Source: Pseudovibrio sp. Tun.PSC04-5.I4
Lineage (GTDB): Bacteria; Pseudomonadota; Alphaproteobacteria; Rhizobiales; Stappiaceae
Length of the DNA stretch: 64,000 nucleotides
Reading direction: 5' to 3'
Assembly: GCF_900104145.1 (NCBI RefSeq)
Contig: NZ_FNLB01000006.1
Span: 1,261,001 to 1,325,000, forward strand
The notes under the pieces were generated by a model. That model was not told the DNA's origin. It saw nothing but the letters and a program-made list of their open reading frames with translations, and made no database searches. Both the position numbers and the translations under genes were made by a program. Below, piece after piece: positions 24,613 through 34,535 of the stretch (positions are counted from its first letter, which is position 1; each line of letters opens with the position of its first letter).

Positions 24613-26551
24613 GTGGGCACAAACGCATGTGTATTTTCGCCCTGAACGCAGTGACTTTCCGGGGTACTACAATCCCGAGGTCTTCCCGTTTTTCAATGAA
24701 ATTCTAAAAGCGCTCTCGCCAGAAGACCCGTGCCGCACTGTCACGTTTAAAAAAAGTGCTCAGCTTGGTGGCACGATCCTGGCTTTAATCTGGACTATGG
24801 GCTCCCTGGATGTGCAAGGGGGTGATTTTATGTACATCACGCCAACGCTGGAGAATGCAAAGCGTTGGTCCAAATCCAAGTTTGAAACTCTTGCAAACGA
24901 TATTCCCACCATTCGCGCAAAGTTTCCGCGCAATAGCAAAGAAGCCACTGATACGATCCTTCGTAAAGACAGCAGAGACGGTTTAGCCAGCCTACTCATT
25001 TCCGGTGCCAACTCCGGAGCTTCTCTTTCAATGGAGAGCCGGAAAAACATTGTTCTTGATGACTTGGCTAAGTGGATCAACAACGATGCAGGTGATCCTG
25101 AAGGACAAGCCGAAAGCCGCGCTCAGTCATTTTTGTTTGCCAAAATATTCAAGAACTCCACACCGCTGCTTTGGCCCGGTTGCAGGATCACCTCCAGCTT
25201 TAAGCTTGGCAGTCAGGAACACTATTACGTTCCGTGCCCGCAATGCGAGCATGAGCAGGTTCTGGAGTGGGAGAATTTTAAATCCAGCATAGATACGGAG
25301 AATACCGCAACAGCTCGGTTCCATTGCGTTGATTGCGGTTTCCCGATCGAGGAACACCACCGCGCCGAGATGATGAAAAAGGGGCGGTGGGTTGCACATA
25401 ATCCCAAGATGCTGCGCAAACATCGCAGTTTCTTTTTATGGTCTGCTTACTCTCCGCTGGCTTCCTTTGAACGTATTGCTGACAGTTGGTTGGCAGCGCA
25501 AGGAGACACGGAAAAGCTGCAGCGGTTCTTCAATGATGATCTAGGAGAACCACTGGAAGTTGAAGGCTCCATCCCTGATTGGGAAAGCATCAAGAAACAA
25601 GCTGACGAGGCGGACAACCGGCGCGGGCGTGTTCCTTTCGGGTTCTATTTGGTTTTTCTCGGCATTGACGTGCAAGAGGACCGTGTTGAGTGGTTGGCAC
25701 GCGCTTATGGCCGCCGAAACCGAACCTTTACCGTGGATCATGGGGTCATTCATGGGCACATCTGCGAGGAGAACGTGCGCACTCAACTCAGCCAGTTGTT
25801 GAAAAAGAGGTTTCGCAATCCCTGTGGCCACGACATTGCGATCACGAAAACCGGAATTGATGGCAACTACTCAACTGAAGATGTGTTTGGCTGGATCAAA
25901 ACCGGCAAGCTTCGCAAGTCTGAGGTGATCATGGTGCGCGGGGCAAAGGGTCACGAAGTCCCCATGATCGAGGCCGCTGGCAAGGAGGTCTCGCACAAAG
26001 GCCGAAAGAGCAAGAGAAAGCCCTGGCACGGTTGGTTCTTTAACCTGGGCGTTTCCAAAATGAAACTCTCTCTTTATCGGGCCTTGCGAACTTGTAAAGA
26101 TCCAGATGAGCGTGGTTTTGTCGGGTTTGCCTCCGGGTTTGAAGACGAGTTTTATGAACAGCTGACAGCAGAAGCATGGGTTGGAGAAAAGAATAAAAGA
26201 ACCGGGCGCAAAGAGTACGCTTGGGTCCCGCAGCGCGATCGCAACGAGGTTCTGGATATGATGAACTACGCTGACGGGGTGGCTATTCATTCAGGCGTTC
26301 GGCGTATGAGCGATGCGGACTGGGATGACCTGGAGGAAAGGCTGACAACACCTCCGCCAGAGCAGCAAGGTGATCTTGAAGATCTTCTGGGATTGGCGGC
26401 ACCTCGGATATCTCAAACAAACGAGACGGACCAGACCCGGTCACCTGTCAAAGCTGCTTCAACAGCGCAAACTGACGCCAAACAGACAGAGCGAGATCGC
26501 CTCATTGCTGAGCGAGCAGCTCTTCGAGCTAAATTGGCAAAATCCCCTTAA
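24524..26551 (+). CDS. Terminase large subunit, GpA-like
   Basis: 675 residues. The motor ATPase motif is KKSAQLGGT (76-84), the variant Walker A of the lambda gpA family. YITPTLENAKRWSKSK and an endonuclease domain with GIDVQEDR and GIDGNYST follow. CxxC pairs (CPQCEHEQ, CVDCGFP) form a zinc finger near residues 235-275, as in GpA. ATG 24524 has GGAG 9 nt upstream; GTG 24518 is an alternative. The enzyme cuts and pumps phage DNA into procapsids. Confidence 0.95.
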   Translation: MATYLANPRRQLGKAAAKAAKPPPLVDYVKWAQTHVYFRPERSDFPGYYNPEVFPFFNEILKALSPEDPCRTVTFKKSAQLGGTILALIWTMGSLDVQGGDFMYITPTLENAKRWSKSKFETLANDIPTIRAKFPRNSKEATDTILRKDSRDGLASLLISGANSGASLSMESRKNIVLDDLAKWINNDAGDPEGQAESRAQSFLFAKIFKNSTPLLWPGCRITSSFKLGSQEHYYVPCPQCEHEQVLEWENFKSSIDTENTATARFHCVDCGFPIEEHHRAEMMKKGRWVAHNPKMLRKHRSFFLWSAYSPLASFERIADSWLAAQGDTEKLQRFFNDDLGEPLEVEGSIPDWESIKKQADEADNRRGRVPFGFYLVFLGIDVQEDRVEWLARAYGRRNRTFTVDHGVIHGHICEENVRTQLSQLLKKRFRNPCGHDIAITKTGIDGNYSTEDVFGWIKTGKLRKSEVIMVRGAKGHEVPMIEAAGKEVSHKGRKSKRKPWHGWFFNLGVSKMKLSLYRALRTCKDPDERGFVGFASGFEDEFYEQLTAEAWVGEKNKRTGRKEYAWVPQRDRNEVLDMMNYADGVAIHSGVRRMSDADWDDLEERLTTPPPEQQGDLEDLLGLAAPRISQTNETDQTRSPVKAASTAQTDAKQTERDRLIAERAALRAKLAKSP

Positions 26552-26567
26552 ATCTAGGCGGTTCGTC

Positions 26568-26804
26568 ATGACTATGACAGAGGAAGACAGAGCCCTGCAA
26601 AAACACAGGCTCACTGAGGCTGAGGATGCATTGCATCGGCTCAACCTTGGGCAAAATGAAGTGCGTATGCGGGACCGTAGTGGGCGCGAGCTTGAATTCA
26701 AGCCGGCCAATAAACGGGGTCTGCAGGACTATATCAATAGCCTGCGAAAAGAACTTGGACTTCCTACCAAATCGGGAAGAGGCAGTAGAGCTATATCCTT
26801 CTAA
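26568..26804 (+). CDS. Head-tail joining protein gpW-like
   Basis: 78 residues: MTEEDRALQKHRLTEAEDALHRL and then RSGRELEFKPANKRGLQDYINSLR. Size, composition and position between terminase and portal match lambda gpW, which seals the portal after packaging. The start is ATG 26568. Confidence 0.88.
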   Translation: MTMTEEDRALQKHRLTEAEDALHRLNLGQNEVRMRDRSGRELEFKPANKRGLQDYINSLRKELGLPTKSGRGSRAISF

Positions 26805-26819
26805 AATTTGAGGTGTTTT

Positions 26820-28439
26820 ATGGCTGCGACCAAAGCCAAACTCATTGACGTATTCGGCAATGAGATCGGACCCGTGCGTCCAGCTGCACGTATGGGCGGC
26901 GGGCGTGCATTTGAGGCTGCGTCCAATAAAAACCAATCTCTGACAGGATGGAGGCCTCCGCGTACGTCTCCACAAGATGCCCTCTCTGCCGACCGCCCTG
27001 ACATGATGCCGCGTATTCAAGATCTGGCGCGGAATAATCCATGGGCCGCTTCTGCGATCACCAAAAAAGTGGATGGTATTGTTGGTACTGGGATTAATTT
27101 TTCCTCAAAACCAGATGCCCTGGCGCTTGGTCTTACAGAGGAGGAAGCCGTCGATCTTGCAAGTGCCATAGAAGATTTCTGGCGTGCCCATGTGAATGAT
27201 GTTGAGCACCGCTGTGATGCCACCATGCGCCTTGATGGGGTTGGTCTTATGGCGCTGGCTGTGCGCCATTGGCTGCAATCGGGCGAGGCTCTTGCAACCA
27301 TATGCTGGCGCGAACGCGGCGGGCAAAGCCATACGGCCATTAAGCTTATTCATAGTGATCGCTTACGCCAACCCATGGGGAAAATGCCCACGCCTTACTT
27401 TCGGGATGGCCTTGAACTTGGGAAAGACGGCGAGGCGCTCGCCTATAATTTTAGCGAGGCTCATCCTGATGATCGCACAGCGTACTCCAAGCGCTATGCA
27501 AGCAAGCGGATCCAGAAGTTTAATCAGGACGGATCGCGCCGGGTCCTTCACCACTTCTTAGGTGGCGATGTGGGGGAGATCAGGGGACGCCCTCCCATGG
27601 CCCCCATTACCAAGAAATTACGGCAGCTTGGGAAGTTTGATGAGGTCGAATTGGATGCAGCAATCTTGAATGCTGTTCTGGCTGCATTCGTCACGTCGGA
27701 TTCTCCTGACAATATTCTTGGGGAGCTGCTTGAAGATGAGGATCATGGCAAAGCCAAAGTTGAGCAGCTCCTTGATGCGATGGAAGTCAATCGAAGTCTG
27801 CAGCGAACACAAAATCCAATTGAAATACCGGGGGTACGGCTAGGCCAGCTTGCAATTGGTGAATCCATCAACTTCACAAACCCGGCGCGTCCATCGGGTA
27901 ATTATGAAAGCTTTGAGTTGGCTGCCTTGCGCAACATCGCAAGCGCTTTTGGTGTGAGTGTTGAATGGCTCACAGGTGATTATTCCAAGCTCTCCTATTC
28001 AGGCTTCAGAGGATCAATGTTGAATGTCTGGAGAGGGATCACTTCGGAACGGAGCGGCTTTATCTCAAGCTTTGTTGCTCCCTGGTTCTGTGCGGTGGTT
28101 GAAGAAGGCATTGCCACTGGCAAGATCTTTGTACCGCGCCATGCGGTGTCTTTTTGGAAAAACAAAAGCGCGTATTGCAAAGGGCGATGGCTGGGGCCTG
28201 GCCGTGGATCTGCTGACCCACTGAAGGATGCAAAAGCTGCTGAGATTGGTCTTGGGACTGGCTTGGTCACAATGGAAGATGAGTTGGCTGCGGTTGGCAA
28301 AGACTATGAAGACCAAATGAAAAGGCTGGAGCAGGAGATTAAGGATCACGAACGCATAGGCCTTATTCATCCACGCCTGCAGGGCAAACAAAGCGAGTTG
28401 CTGGAAACAAATCCGGATGAGGACAAAGACAATGAGTAG
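26820..28439 (+). CDS. Portal protein, lambda gpB-like
   Basis: 539 residues from ATG 26820 with GAGG upstream. Conserved family segments are visible: ARNNPWAASAITKKVDGIVG, GEALATICWRERGG, ASAFGVSVEWLTGDYSKLSYSGFR. It forms the dodecameric entry pore for DNA and the neck attachment. The end overlaps the protease gene. Confidence 0.93.
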   Translation: MAATKAKLIDVFGNEIGPVRPAARMGGGRAFEAASNKNQSLTGWRPPRTSPQDALSADRPDMMPRIQDLARNNPWAASAITKKVDGIVGTGINFSSKPDALALGLTEEEAVDLASAIEDFWRAHVNDVEHRCDATMRLDGVGLMALAVRHWLQSGEALATICWRERGGQSHTAIKLIHSDRLRQPMGKMPTPYFRDGLELGKDGEALAYNFSEAHPDDRTAYSKRYASKRIQKFNQDGSRRVLHHFLGGDVGEIRGRPPMAPITKKLRQLGKFDEVELDAAILNAVLAAFVTSDSPDNILGELLEDEDHGKAKVEQLLDAMEVNRSLQRTQNPIEIPGVRLGQLAIGESINFTNPARPSGNYESFELAALRNIASAFGVSVEWLTGDYSKLSYSGFRGSMLNVWRGITSERSGFISSFVAPWFCAVVEEGIATGKIFVPRHAVSFWKNKSAYCKGRWLGPGRGSADPLKDAKAAEIGLGTGLVTMEDELAAVGKDYEDQMKRLEQEIKDHERIGLIHPRLQGKQSELLETNPDEDKDNE

Positions 28440-29772
28440 CAACTTACTTGCTCGCCTTGCCGGGGACGTGTTGAACAGGCCTTTGCTCCTGGAACCGACG
28501 AAGGCGCAAGTGCTGACTTCGGTTCTGGGAGGGCGCATTGGTCTTGATGCACCTTCAGTTGAAGACCTTCAAAAAACGATTGGCCCGCAAGCTGATCGTT
28601 TTTTTGGTTCTACGGGATCGGAATATCAAAAGTCAGCTTATGAAGTCATTGACCGTAAGGCGGTGATTACAATCAGCGGCGCATTGGTGAACCGCGGTGC
28701 TTACCTGAATGCCTCTTCGGGGTTGGTTTCTTATGAAGGTATTGGTGCGTTGATGCGCACTGCCATGGTCGATGATGAGGTTGATGGCGTTCTTCTGGAT
28801 TTGAATAGTCCGGGCGGTGATGCTGTTGGAGCTTTTGAAACCACTTCGCTCATTCGAAAACTGTCAGAGCAAAAACCGATAATTGCTCATGTGAATGGCA
28901 TGGCAGCTTCTGCCGGATACGCGTTGGCGTGTGGGTGTCAGGAGATCATCTCCATCCCATCAGGCATAAGTGGTTCCATTGGCGTTGTTGTCGTGCATCT
29001 CAATGAAGCTGACAAAGACAAGATGGAAGGGCGCGAGTTTACCTTCATTCATGCCGGCGCCAACAAAGTGGATGGCCATAGACATGCGCCGCTTTCCGAT
29101 GCTGCCAAGGCTGGTTTTCAAGAAAGTGTTGATGATTTTTATCAAAGATTTGTTTCAAGCGTTGCCGATGCGCGGGGCTTGAACGAAGACGCGGTTCGGG
29201 GAACTGAAGCGCGAACCTTTACAGGTGACAAGGCTGTTGAACTTGGTCTTGTGGATGCGACCGGAACCTTTGAAGAGGCTTTGGAGTGTCTTTCCTCTCA
29301 CATCTCGTCGCGCAGCGGCATTTCAAAGGGAAAAATGAAGATGAGCAAAACAGGTGGGCCCTTGGCTCAATCTGATGATGATGCTCGCACTCTGAGCACT
29401 GCTGAACTTGAGGCTCTTAAAACAGAGGCTCATGCGGAAGGTGTGAAAGCGGGTGTTGAACAGGAACGGGAGCGCGGCTCTGCCATTCTCGCTCTGGAAG
29501 AGGCTAAGGGCCGCGAAACCATGGCAATGGCCGCAATTCAAACTGGATTGTCGGTCGAGGCAGCCAAAGCGATGCTGGCGGTTGCTCCTTTGGCCCTGGC
29601 TCCAAAAACAGAGGAGGGAACAGGAGCTGGTCCTGCTCAGTTTGCCAAGCACAAGCAGGAGCTGGAGGCAAATACGCCGGATGTCCAACCCGGTGCCGGT
29701 GGGTCTTCTGAAGAAGACAAAGGCGCAAACCTTCTTGCTTTTGCAGGGCAAATGTATGGGAAAAAATCATGA
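28432..29772 (+). CDS. Head maturation protease, S49 family (gpC-like)
   Basis: 446 residues. The S49/SppA-type core has LDLNSPGGDAVGAFE, HVNGMAASAGYALACGC with the catalytic Ser in AASAGY, and SGSIGVV. The C-terminal third (about 295-446) is charged and helical and may act as scaffold, as lambda C contains Nu3. ATG 28432 has GAGG upstream and overlaps the portal stop. It overlaps the decoration gene by 4 nt. Confidence 0.92.
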   Translation: MSSNLLARLAGDVLNRPLLLEPTKAQVLTSVLGGRIGLDAPSVEDLQKTIGPQADRFFGSTGSEYQKSAYEVIDRKAVITISGALVNRGAYLNASSGLVSYEGIGALMRTAMVDDEVDGVLLDLNSPGGDAVGAFETTSLIRKLSEQKPIIAHVNGMAASAGYALACGCQEIISIPSGISGSIGVVVVHLNEADKDKMEGREFTFIHAGANKVDGHRHAPLSDAAKAGFQESVDDFYQRFVSSVADARGLNEDAVRGTEARTFTGDKAVELGLVDATGTFEEALECLSSHISSRSGISKGKMKMSKTGGPLAQSDDDARTLSTAELEALKTEAHAEGVKAGVEQERERGSAILALEEAKGRETMAMAAIQTGLSVEAAKAMLAVAPLALAPKTEEGTGAGPAQFAKHKQELEANTPDVQPGAGGSSEEDKGANLLAFAGQMYGKKS

Positions 29773-30119
29773 ACCACCAGGCAAGTGCGCAAACCCTCCC
29801 AGCCTCTCCAATTGATAATCTTCACAGTGGGAATATCAAAAGCCAGCCCTATGCGGTGAAAGCTGGATCCTATGAGCGGGGCCAAGTGCTTCAGTACGAT
29901 GCAGCAGGCAAACGTTTGGAACCGCTGGATGATGCGACCAAGGCTGGTTTCATTATGCCCACCGACCTTGAACTCAGCGTTGATACGAGTGTTTCTGTCT
30001 ATGTGGGCGGGGATGATTTCAATCTTGGAGCTATGAAATTTGGAGGTCTGGATGTGGATGCGGTCAAGCATGCTCTTCGGACCAACGGCATTCTTGCTCG
30101 CAATTGGCAGGTTCGTTAA
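29769..30119 (+). CDS. Head decoration protein, gpD-like
   Basis: 116 residues with the lambda D/HDPD pattern: GSYERGQVLQYDAAGKRLEPL and a compact beta-rich remainder. It would trimerise on the expanded capsid. It sits between protease and capsid genes as in lambda. Confidence 0.9.
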   Translation: MNHQASAQTLPASPIDNLHSGNIKSQPYAVKAGSYERGQVLQYDAAGKRLEPLDDATKAGFIMPTDLELSVDTSVSVYVGGDDFNLGAMKFGGLDVDAVKHALRTNGILARNWQVR

Positions 30120-30134
30120 GGGGGCCTTTTCGCA

Positions 30135-31190
30135 ATGGATCATTATACACTGCAACAGCTCCTGCTTGTCGTTGAGACGCTGTTTACACCGAAGCGATTT
30201 TATCTCGATCGCTATTTCAAGCTTGAGCATCTTTCTGACAAAGAAGAGATCATTATTGATGATGTCTTTGAAAAACAGGTGACGCTGGCACCCTTTGTGA
30301 TGCCGCTGGTCGCAGGTAAGCCGCAGGAAGCCGGGGGCTTTACAGCTAAAACCTTCCGGCCTGCCTATGTCAAACCCATGAATGTGGTCAAACCAACGGA
30401 CGCAATTACTCGCATGGCGGGTGAAAGCTTTGGAGGTGACCTGTCCAATATGGACCGGTTTGAACGGCTAACCCTGAAGCATCTTTTTAATCAGAAGATG
30501 CAGATTGAAGCGCGTTGGGAGTGGATGGGCCGTATGGCTTTGATTGCCGGAAAGATCACGGTAACCGGCGAGGATTACCCTTCTGTTTTGATTGATTTTG
30601 GTAGAGATGCCGACAACGTTGTTGTTAATACAGACCCAAATCATAAGTGGTCGAATACTGACTATGACATCATGGGAGAGATCGAGGGTAAGTCGACCCA
30701 CGTTGCTTCAAAGGTTAGTACGCCTGCAACCGATCTGCATATGGCGCCTGAGCTCTGGCCGCATTTCAAAAAGAACAAGTCCATCAAAGATGAGCTTGAT
30801 CTGACCAAGCGCAATGACAGCACCATTACAACTTCTCCCGCTGCAACAGATCCTGAAAATCCGGTGATGTTTAAAGGCATGGTTGGCAACTTTGCTGTTT
30901 ATGTGGATGCCTCCACATACCGCGATGAAGCTGGTGTGGAACACCGCTACCTGCCTGCAGGCCATGCGGCTTTGATCGCTCCAACGGGACAGGCCGGTAC
31001 CTCTGGAGTTTATGGCGTGCGCGGATTTGGCGTGATCCTGGACAAAAAGGCCGAGCTGAAAGCGCTGCCTATCTTCCCTAAGGTCTGGGAGAATAATAAC
31101 CCATCCGTAGATATGGTCATGAGCCAATCAGCGCCGTTGATGATTCCAGGTCGCCCGAATGGCGCATTTGTTTGGAAGGGGCTTTTGTAA
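30135..31190 (+). CDS. Major capsid protein E family
   Basis: 351 residues of the lambda gpE/HK97-fold capsid family: FYLDRYFKLEHLSDKEEIIIDDV, then AGKPQEAGGFTAKTFRPAYVKP and a C-terminal SAPLMIPGRPNGAFVW. It forms the icosahedral shell with the decoration protein. Confidence 0.94.
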   Translation: MDHYTLQQLLLVVETLFTPKRFYLDRYFKLEHLSDKEEIIIDDVFEKQVTLAPFVMPLVAGKPQEAGGFTAKTFRPAYVKPMNVVKPTDAITRMAGESFGGDLSNMDRFERLTLKHLFNQKMQIEARWEWMGRMALIAGKITVTGEDYPSVLIDFGRDADNVVVNTDPNHKWSNTDYDIMGEIEGKSTHVASKVSTPATDLHMAPELWPHFKKNKSIKDELDLTKRNDSTITTSPAATDPENPVMFKGMVGNFAVYVDASTYRDEAGVEHRYLPAGHAALIAPTGQAGTSGVYGVRGFGVILDKKAELKALPIFPKVWENNNPSVDMVMSQSAPLMIPGRPNGAFVWKGLL

Positions 31191-31420
31191 TGGCCAAACT
31201 CAAGTTTGTTGCCGCGGCCCAGCTTCAAACCTCCAAAGGGACGTTTGAGCCTGGCAAAAAGCTGCCAGCCAATTTTCCCAAAAGGGAGTTGGAGGAGCTG
31301 GAGAAGCTGGGTGGTGTTATTCAAGTTGAGGTCGATGAGACTGATAATGAAAAAGCGCCACCACCTCCAGACGAGCCGGAATCTGGAGATGGTGCCTCAA
31401 AGGGCAATTCTGACCCCTGA
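31190..31420 (+). CDS. Small hypothetical head protein
   Basis: 76 residues from ATG 31190, overlapping the capsid stop by one base. It has a short folded N-terminal part and a proline/acidic tail (EKAPPPPDEPESGDG). It may be a connector or tail-completion factor by position (lambda FI-like place). No family recognised. Confidence 0.6.
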   Translation: MAKLKFVAAAQLQTSKGTFEPGKKLPANFPKRELEELEKLGGVIQVEVDETDNEKAPPPPDEPESGDGASKGNSDP

Positions 31421-31806
31421 TGCCAGGGTTTGATGAGCGCTTTGCGCAGAAATCAAAAAGGCTGGCCGAGGAATTTGGTCAGCCTTTTTTGTTCACTGCA
31501 AAGGTCAGGGGGCAAAGCTCCTTTGATCAGTCTGAGGATGACAAGTCAGTAAACATCCAGGCAGAGCTTACCTTTTTAGAGGATGCTCGATCCTCTGATG
31601 GCCGCAAAGGCGGTGATGATTTTCGCTCCCGGTCCTATGACGACACCATCACAGCTTCTGTTCACCTTGGTGAGCTTGAAAACCTCCGAAATCCAGAGGA
31701 GGGCGATGAGCTCAAACGACTGGAGGATGGTCGTGTTTTCAGAGTAAGCGCGTGCGGCGAACCTGAGGCAGGCTGGGTGATTTTGGAACTGACTTTGAAA
31801 ACGTGA
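31420..31806 (+). CDS. Head-tail connector-like protein
   Basis: 128 residues, with MPGFDERFAQKSKRLAEEFGQPFLFTA and a beta-rich second half. The position between capsid genes and the baseplate genes, together with its size, suggests a head-tail joining protein. This is inferred from synteny; the sequence itself is not diagnostic. Confidence 0.6.
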   Translation: MPGFDERFAQKSKRLAEEFGQPFLFTAKVRGQSSFDQSEDDKSVNIQAELTFLEDARSSDGRKGGDDFRSRSYDDTITASVHLGELENLRNPEEGDELKRLEDGRVFRVSACGEPEAGWVILELTLKT

Positions 31807-31813
31807 GATTGCC

Positions 31814-32548
31814 ATGCTTGCCCGTACAGTTACCCGGTTTTTGACGATCGCAGTTTTAAGAAACACTGTTTTGAATGAGCGCCGTATTCTGGATACCCAG
31901 TTCATGCCCGTGGACCGACCGTTCAAGGATGGGGATATTGAGCCTTTGGCTGTGGTCTATACCGAGAAGGGTGTTCGCCATTCACGGGGCAAAATCGAGC
32001 TGGATCTTGTGATTGATATTGCTGGCGGTGTGAAGAGTATCAGTGAAATCAGGCACTCCGAAAACGGACCCGTTTATGCCTATGAGGTTGAACCTCCTGA
32101 AAGCGATGGTGCTGCGGAGCTTGCCTGCGATCTGGTGGAAGATGATATTGCCGCTGCTCTGATGGATATTGAAAACCCAATTGGTGATGTGTGGCGTGAG
32201 TTTTGTGAACTGCGCGGCCCGGTGCAAACGTTGTGCGGAGCAGATGATCGCGGTGTTCGCCGGGCGACACGGCGATTGTTTTTTCCTCTTAACGTTCCAA
32301 GGGGACTTTCCCGAGGGCGAAAGCTCACCGGCGCCTGGGATACGGCAGTGAGCGTATTGGAAGCCCACGACATGAGCTGGATGAATGTGGTGGGGCAACT
32401 CATTCGAACCCGGATGGAACAGGGAAACTCTCATGCATGGGTCAATCCCGCTGAGATGGATGGGCTTACCCAGAGCGAGGTGAAAATTCTCCACATGCCT
32501 CATCCTATCAATTTTTCCAGAACCGAAGAGCCGCCTGCAGGAGGGTAA
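31814..32548 (+). CDS. Hypothetical phage structural protein
   Basis: 244 residues. The sequence has IELDLVIDIAGG early and a helical centre (VLEAHDMSWMNVVGQLIRTRM). It lies between the connector gene and baseplate gene V in a tightly packed operon. It could be a tail-completion or tail-terminator protein. Family not recognised. Confidence 0.55.
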   Translation: MLARTVTRFLTIAVLRNTVLNERRILDTQFMPVDRPFKDGDIEPLAVVYTEKGVRHSRGKIELDLVIDIAGGVKSISEIRHSENGPVYAYEVEPPESDGAAELACDLVEDDIAAALMDIENPIGDVWREFCELRGPVQTLCGADDRGVRRATRRLFFPLNVPRGLSRGRKLTGAWDTAVSVLEAHDMSWMNVVGQLIRTRMEQGNSHAWVNPAEMDGLTQSEVKILHMPHPINFSRTEEPPAGG

Positions 32549-32554
32549 GCACAA

Positions 32555-33091
32555 ATGCCTTTCTCTGAGATTTACTCGAAGATCCGGCAACTGACCCGCA
32601 AAGTGGATCGTATGATCGAATATGGGGTTGTGACCTCATACGACCCCGACAACGAAAAGGTCATGGTGCAGCGAGATGAGGGCGGTGAGGCAGTTGAAGC
32701 TGATTGGGCTTTCCCAATGGCTGGAGACTGGAAGATCCGGGTTACACCCTCTGCTGGACAAGCAGTTGAGTTACGGCGCAGAGGCGGGGATGCCAGACAG
32801 CTGACGGCTTCCAGTTCTCCTGTAACGGGAAAGAATAAAAGCCCGTCAAATCATGCCGATGAGCTGATGATTGAGCGGGGTGATACCCGCCTCATCATGC
32901 GAAAAGAACTTATTGAAATGCACGTTGGTGAAAACCAGACCCTTGTGATTGAGCCCGGTGTGACCCGCCTGAAGGGCAACATTGAGCATGAGGGCGGTTA
33001 TATCAAATCCCACGGCAAACCTATCGATCATACCCACAAACATAAAGATGTTGCCAGCGGGCCGGATGTTTCCGGTGAGCCTGTTGGGTGA
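32555..33091 (+). CDS. Baseplate assembly protein V (spike)
   Basis: 178 residues. The N-terminal OB-like part (YGVVTSYDPDNEKVMVQRDEGG) and C-terminal beta-helix region ending DHTHKHKDVASG match P2 gpV and Mu gp45. The His-rich apex motif binds iron in this family. It forms the membrane-piercing spike. Confidence 0.88.
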   Translation: MPFSEIYSKIRQLTRKVDRMIEYGVVTSYDPDNEKVMVQRDEGGEAVEADWAFPMAGDWKIRVTPSAGQAVELRRRGGDARQLTASSSPVTGKNKSPSNHADELMIERGDTRLIMRKELIEMHVGENQTLVIEPGVTRLKGNIEHEGGYIKSHGKPIDHTHKHKDVASGPDVSGEPVG

Positions 33092-33116
33092 TGCGTCACG
33101 CAAAGGAGAGTTTGAA

Positions 33117-33299
33117 ATGGAAAAATGGGAAGTGACAGACAAAGCCGGAGCGCGGCTGGAGCATAGGCCGGTGAAGGCAGGCGATATCATTGAGCTGCCA
33201 GCGGACAAGGCAGCGCCCTGGGAAGCGCTTGGCCACCTAAAACGGCATAAGTCTAAAACGACCGTTAAGCCCTCGGTCAGCCCTCAAGCGGGCTCGTGA
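33117..33299 (+). CDS. Small hypothetical protein in baseplate operon
   Basis: 60 residues from ATG 33117 with AAAGGAG upstream: MEKWEVTDKAGARLEHRPVK, then a basic tail. It overlaps the next gene by 4 nt. No family recognised. Coupling suggests that it is expressed with the baseplate genes. Confidence 0.6.
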   Translation: MEKWEVTDKAGARLEHRPVKAGDIIELPADKAAPWEALGHLKRHKSKTTVKPSVSPQAGS

Positions 33300-33667
33300 G
33301 CGGATTATGCAGGCATACGGGTAAACCAATAAGTGCGTGGGAACACACGGTCCAGTCTATTGCAGAGGAGATCGTTCCCACACCCTATGGCGCTCGGGTC
33401 CAGCGCGAGGACTTTGGCTCTCCCGTTCCTGCAATTATCATCCGGCGCAATATCTCCAACGACACTTTGCTCGGTTATGCATGGGCTGTAGCTCTTGCCT
33501 GCGAGCTTTGGGAGCCCCGCTTTCGTGTCAAAAAACTCGTTCCTCAGGATGTTCCAGAGGAACGGCGCAAAGGTCAGACACAGTTTCATATAATTGGCGC
33601 GTTTATGCCGCGAGCCCATCTTGGAGACTTCACAGTCGAAGGGGAACGCTCGTTCTTACTTGGGTGA
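33296..33667 (+). CDS. Baseplate protein W (gp25-like)
   Basis: 123 residues. TVQSIAEEIVPTPYGARVQREDFGSPVP followed by WEPRFRVKKL is the pattern of the gpW/gp25 baseplate wedge family (gp25 of T4, gpW of P2). It links sheath and baseplate. Confidence 0.88.
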   Translation: MSGLCRHTGKPISAWEHTVQSIAEEIVPTPYGARVQREDFGSPVPAIIIRRNISNDTLLGYAWAVALACELWEPRFRVKKLVPQDVPEERRKGQTQFHIIGAFMPRAHLGDFTVEGERSFLLG

Positions 33668-33674
33668 GATCACA

Positions 33675-34535
33675 ATGAGCCGATTTAATCCGCATTCTTT
33701 TCCGCGCCCTGTTGTGGTTCAGCCGCTTGATTACGAACAGCTGAGGCAGGACCGGATTGAGGAGGCTGTTGCGGGCTTTCATGCCAAAGATATCGCCTAC
33801 ACAGTTGAGAATCTGGAAACAGATCCAGTGGTGATTGCCGCTGAAGCTGCAGCCTATGGCGATCTGCACTTTATTGGCAGGCTCAACGATGCCGCTCGTG
33901 TGGTTTTGCTCTCTGAATTCGCTGAAGGCTCGGACCTTGATTTGAAGGTTAAACGCTCTGGCCTGCAACGACTGGCCGGTGAAGATGACATTGCTTTGCG
34001 CGAGCGCGAACGTATCGAGCAAAAGGGGAAATCCTCAGGTGGCCCTATGGAGTATTATGTTGCGCGGGCCATGGGTGTTGATCCGCGCCTGCGGCATGTG
34101 AAAGGCTTTGGAGAGACACGGAACATCACAGAGCGTTGGCTGATATTCTCGGTCCTGACCCACGACAACAACGGAATTGCGGATCAAGAACTTCTGGACA
34201 GGATCAGCTCTTCTCTTCGCCAAACAGGCTTCAAGCGCAATTTTGTCCAGATTGAAGTGGTTTCGGCTGTGGTCACGACAGTGAATGTGAGCGCGGTGCT
34301 TCACTACTACCCGGAGGCCATCATTCCCGAACACCCGGAAGCTGCTTTGTTGCAAGCTTACATAAAGGACCAGCAGCAAGGGTTTGATATCACAACAAGT
34401 TATCTGGATCACTATTTGCACAGTAACGGCGTGCAGCGGGTGGAGCTACCCGGTTGGACAGACCGTATTGCTGCTTCCAATGAAGCTTTTGCACTTGGTG
34501 ATGTTCAGATCACAACTGAACGGCTGATTTCATGA
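33675..34535 (+). CDS. Baseplate protein J
   Basis: 286 residues from ATG 33675, which has the family's usual N-terminus (PVVVQPLDYEQLRQDRIEE). The central part (DIALRERERIEQKGKSSGGPMEYYVARAM) fits the baseplate J family. It is a wedge component that triggers sheath contraction. The stop overlaps gene I by 4 nt. Confidence 0.9.
   Translation: MSRFNPHSFPRPVVVQPLDYEQLRQDRIEEAVAGFHAKDIAYTVENLETDPVVIAAEAAAYGDLHFIGRLNDAARVVLLSEFAEGSDLDLKVKRSGLQRLAGEDDIALRERERIEQKGKSSGGPMEYYVARAMGVDPRLRHVKGFGETRNITERWLIFSVLTHDNNGIADQELLDRISSSLRQTGFKRNFVQIEVVSAVVTTVNVSAVLHYYPEAIIPEHPEAALLQAYIKDQQQGFDITTSYLDHYLHSNGVQRVELPGWTDRIAASNEAFALGDVQITTERLIS

Noticed and set aside
24428..31926. Minus-strand frames over the packaging and head genes
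   Set aside because: These are shadows of well-supported plus-strand genes.
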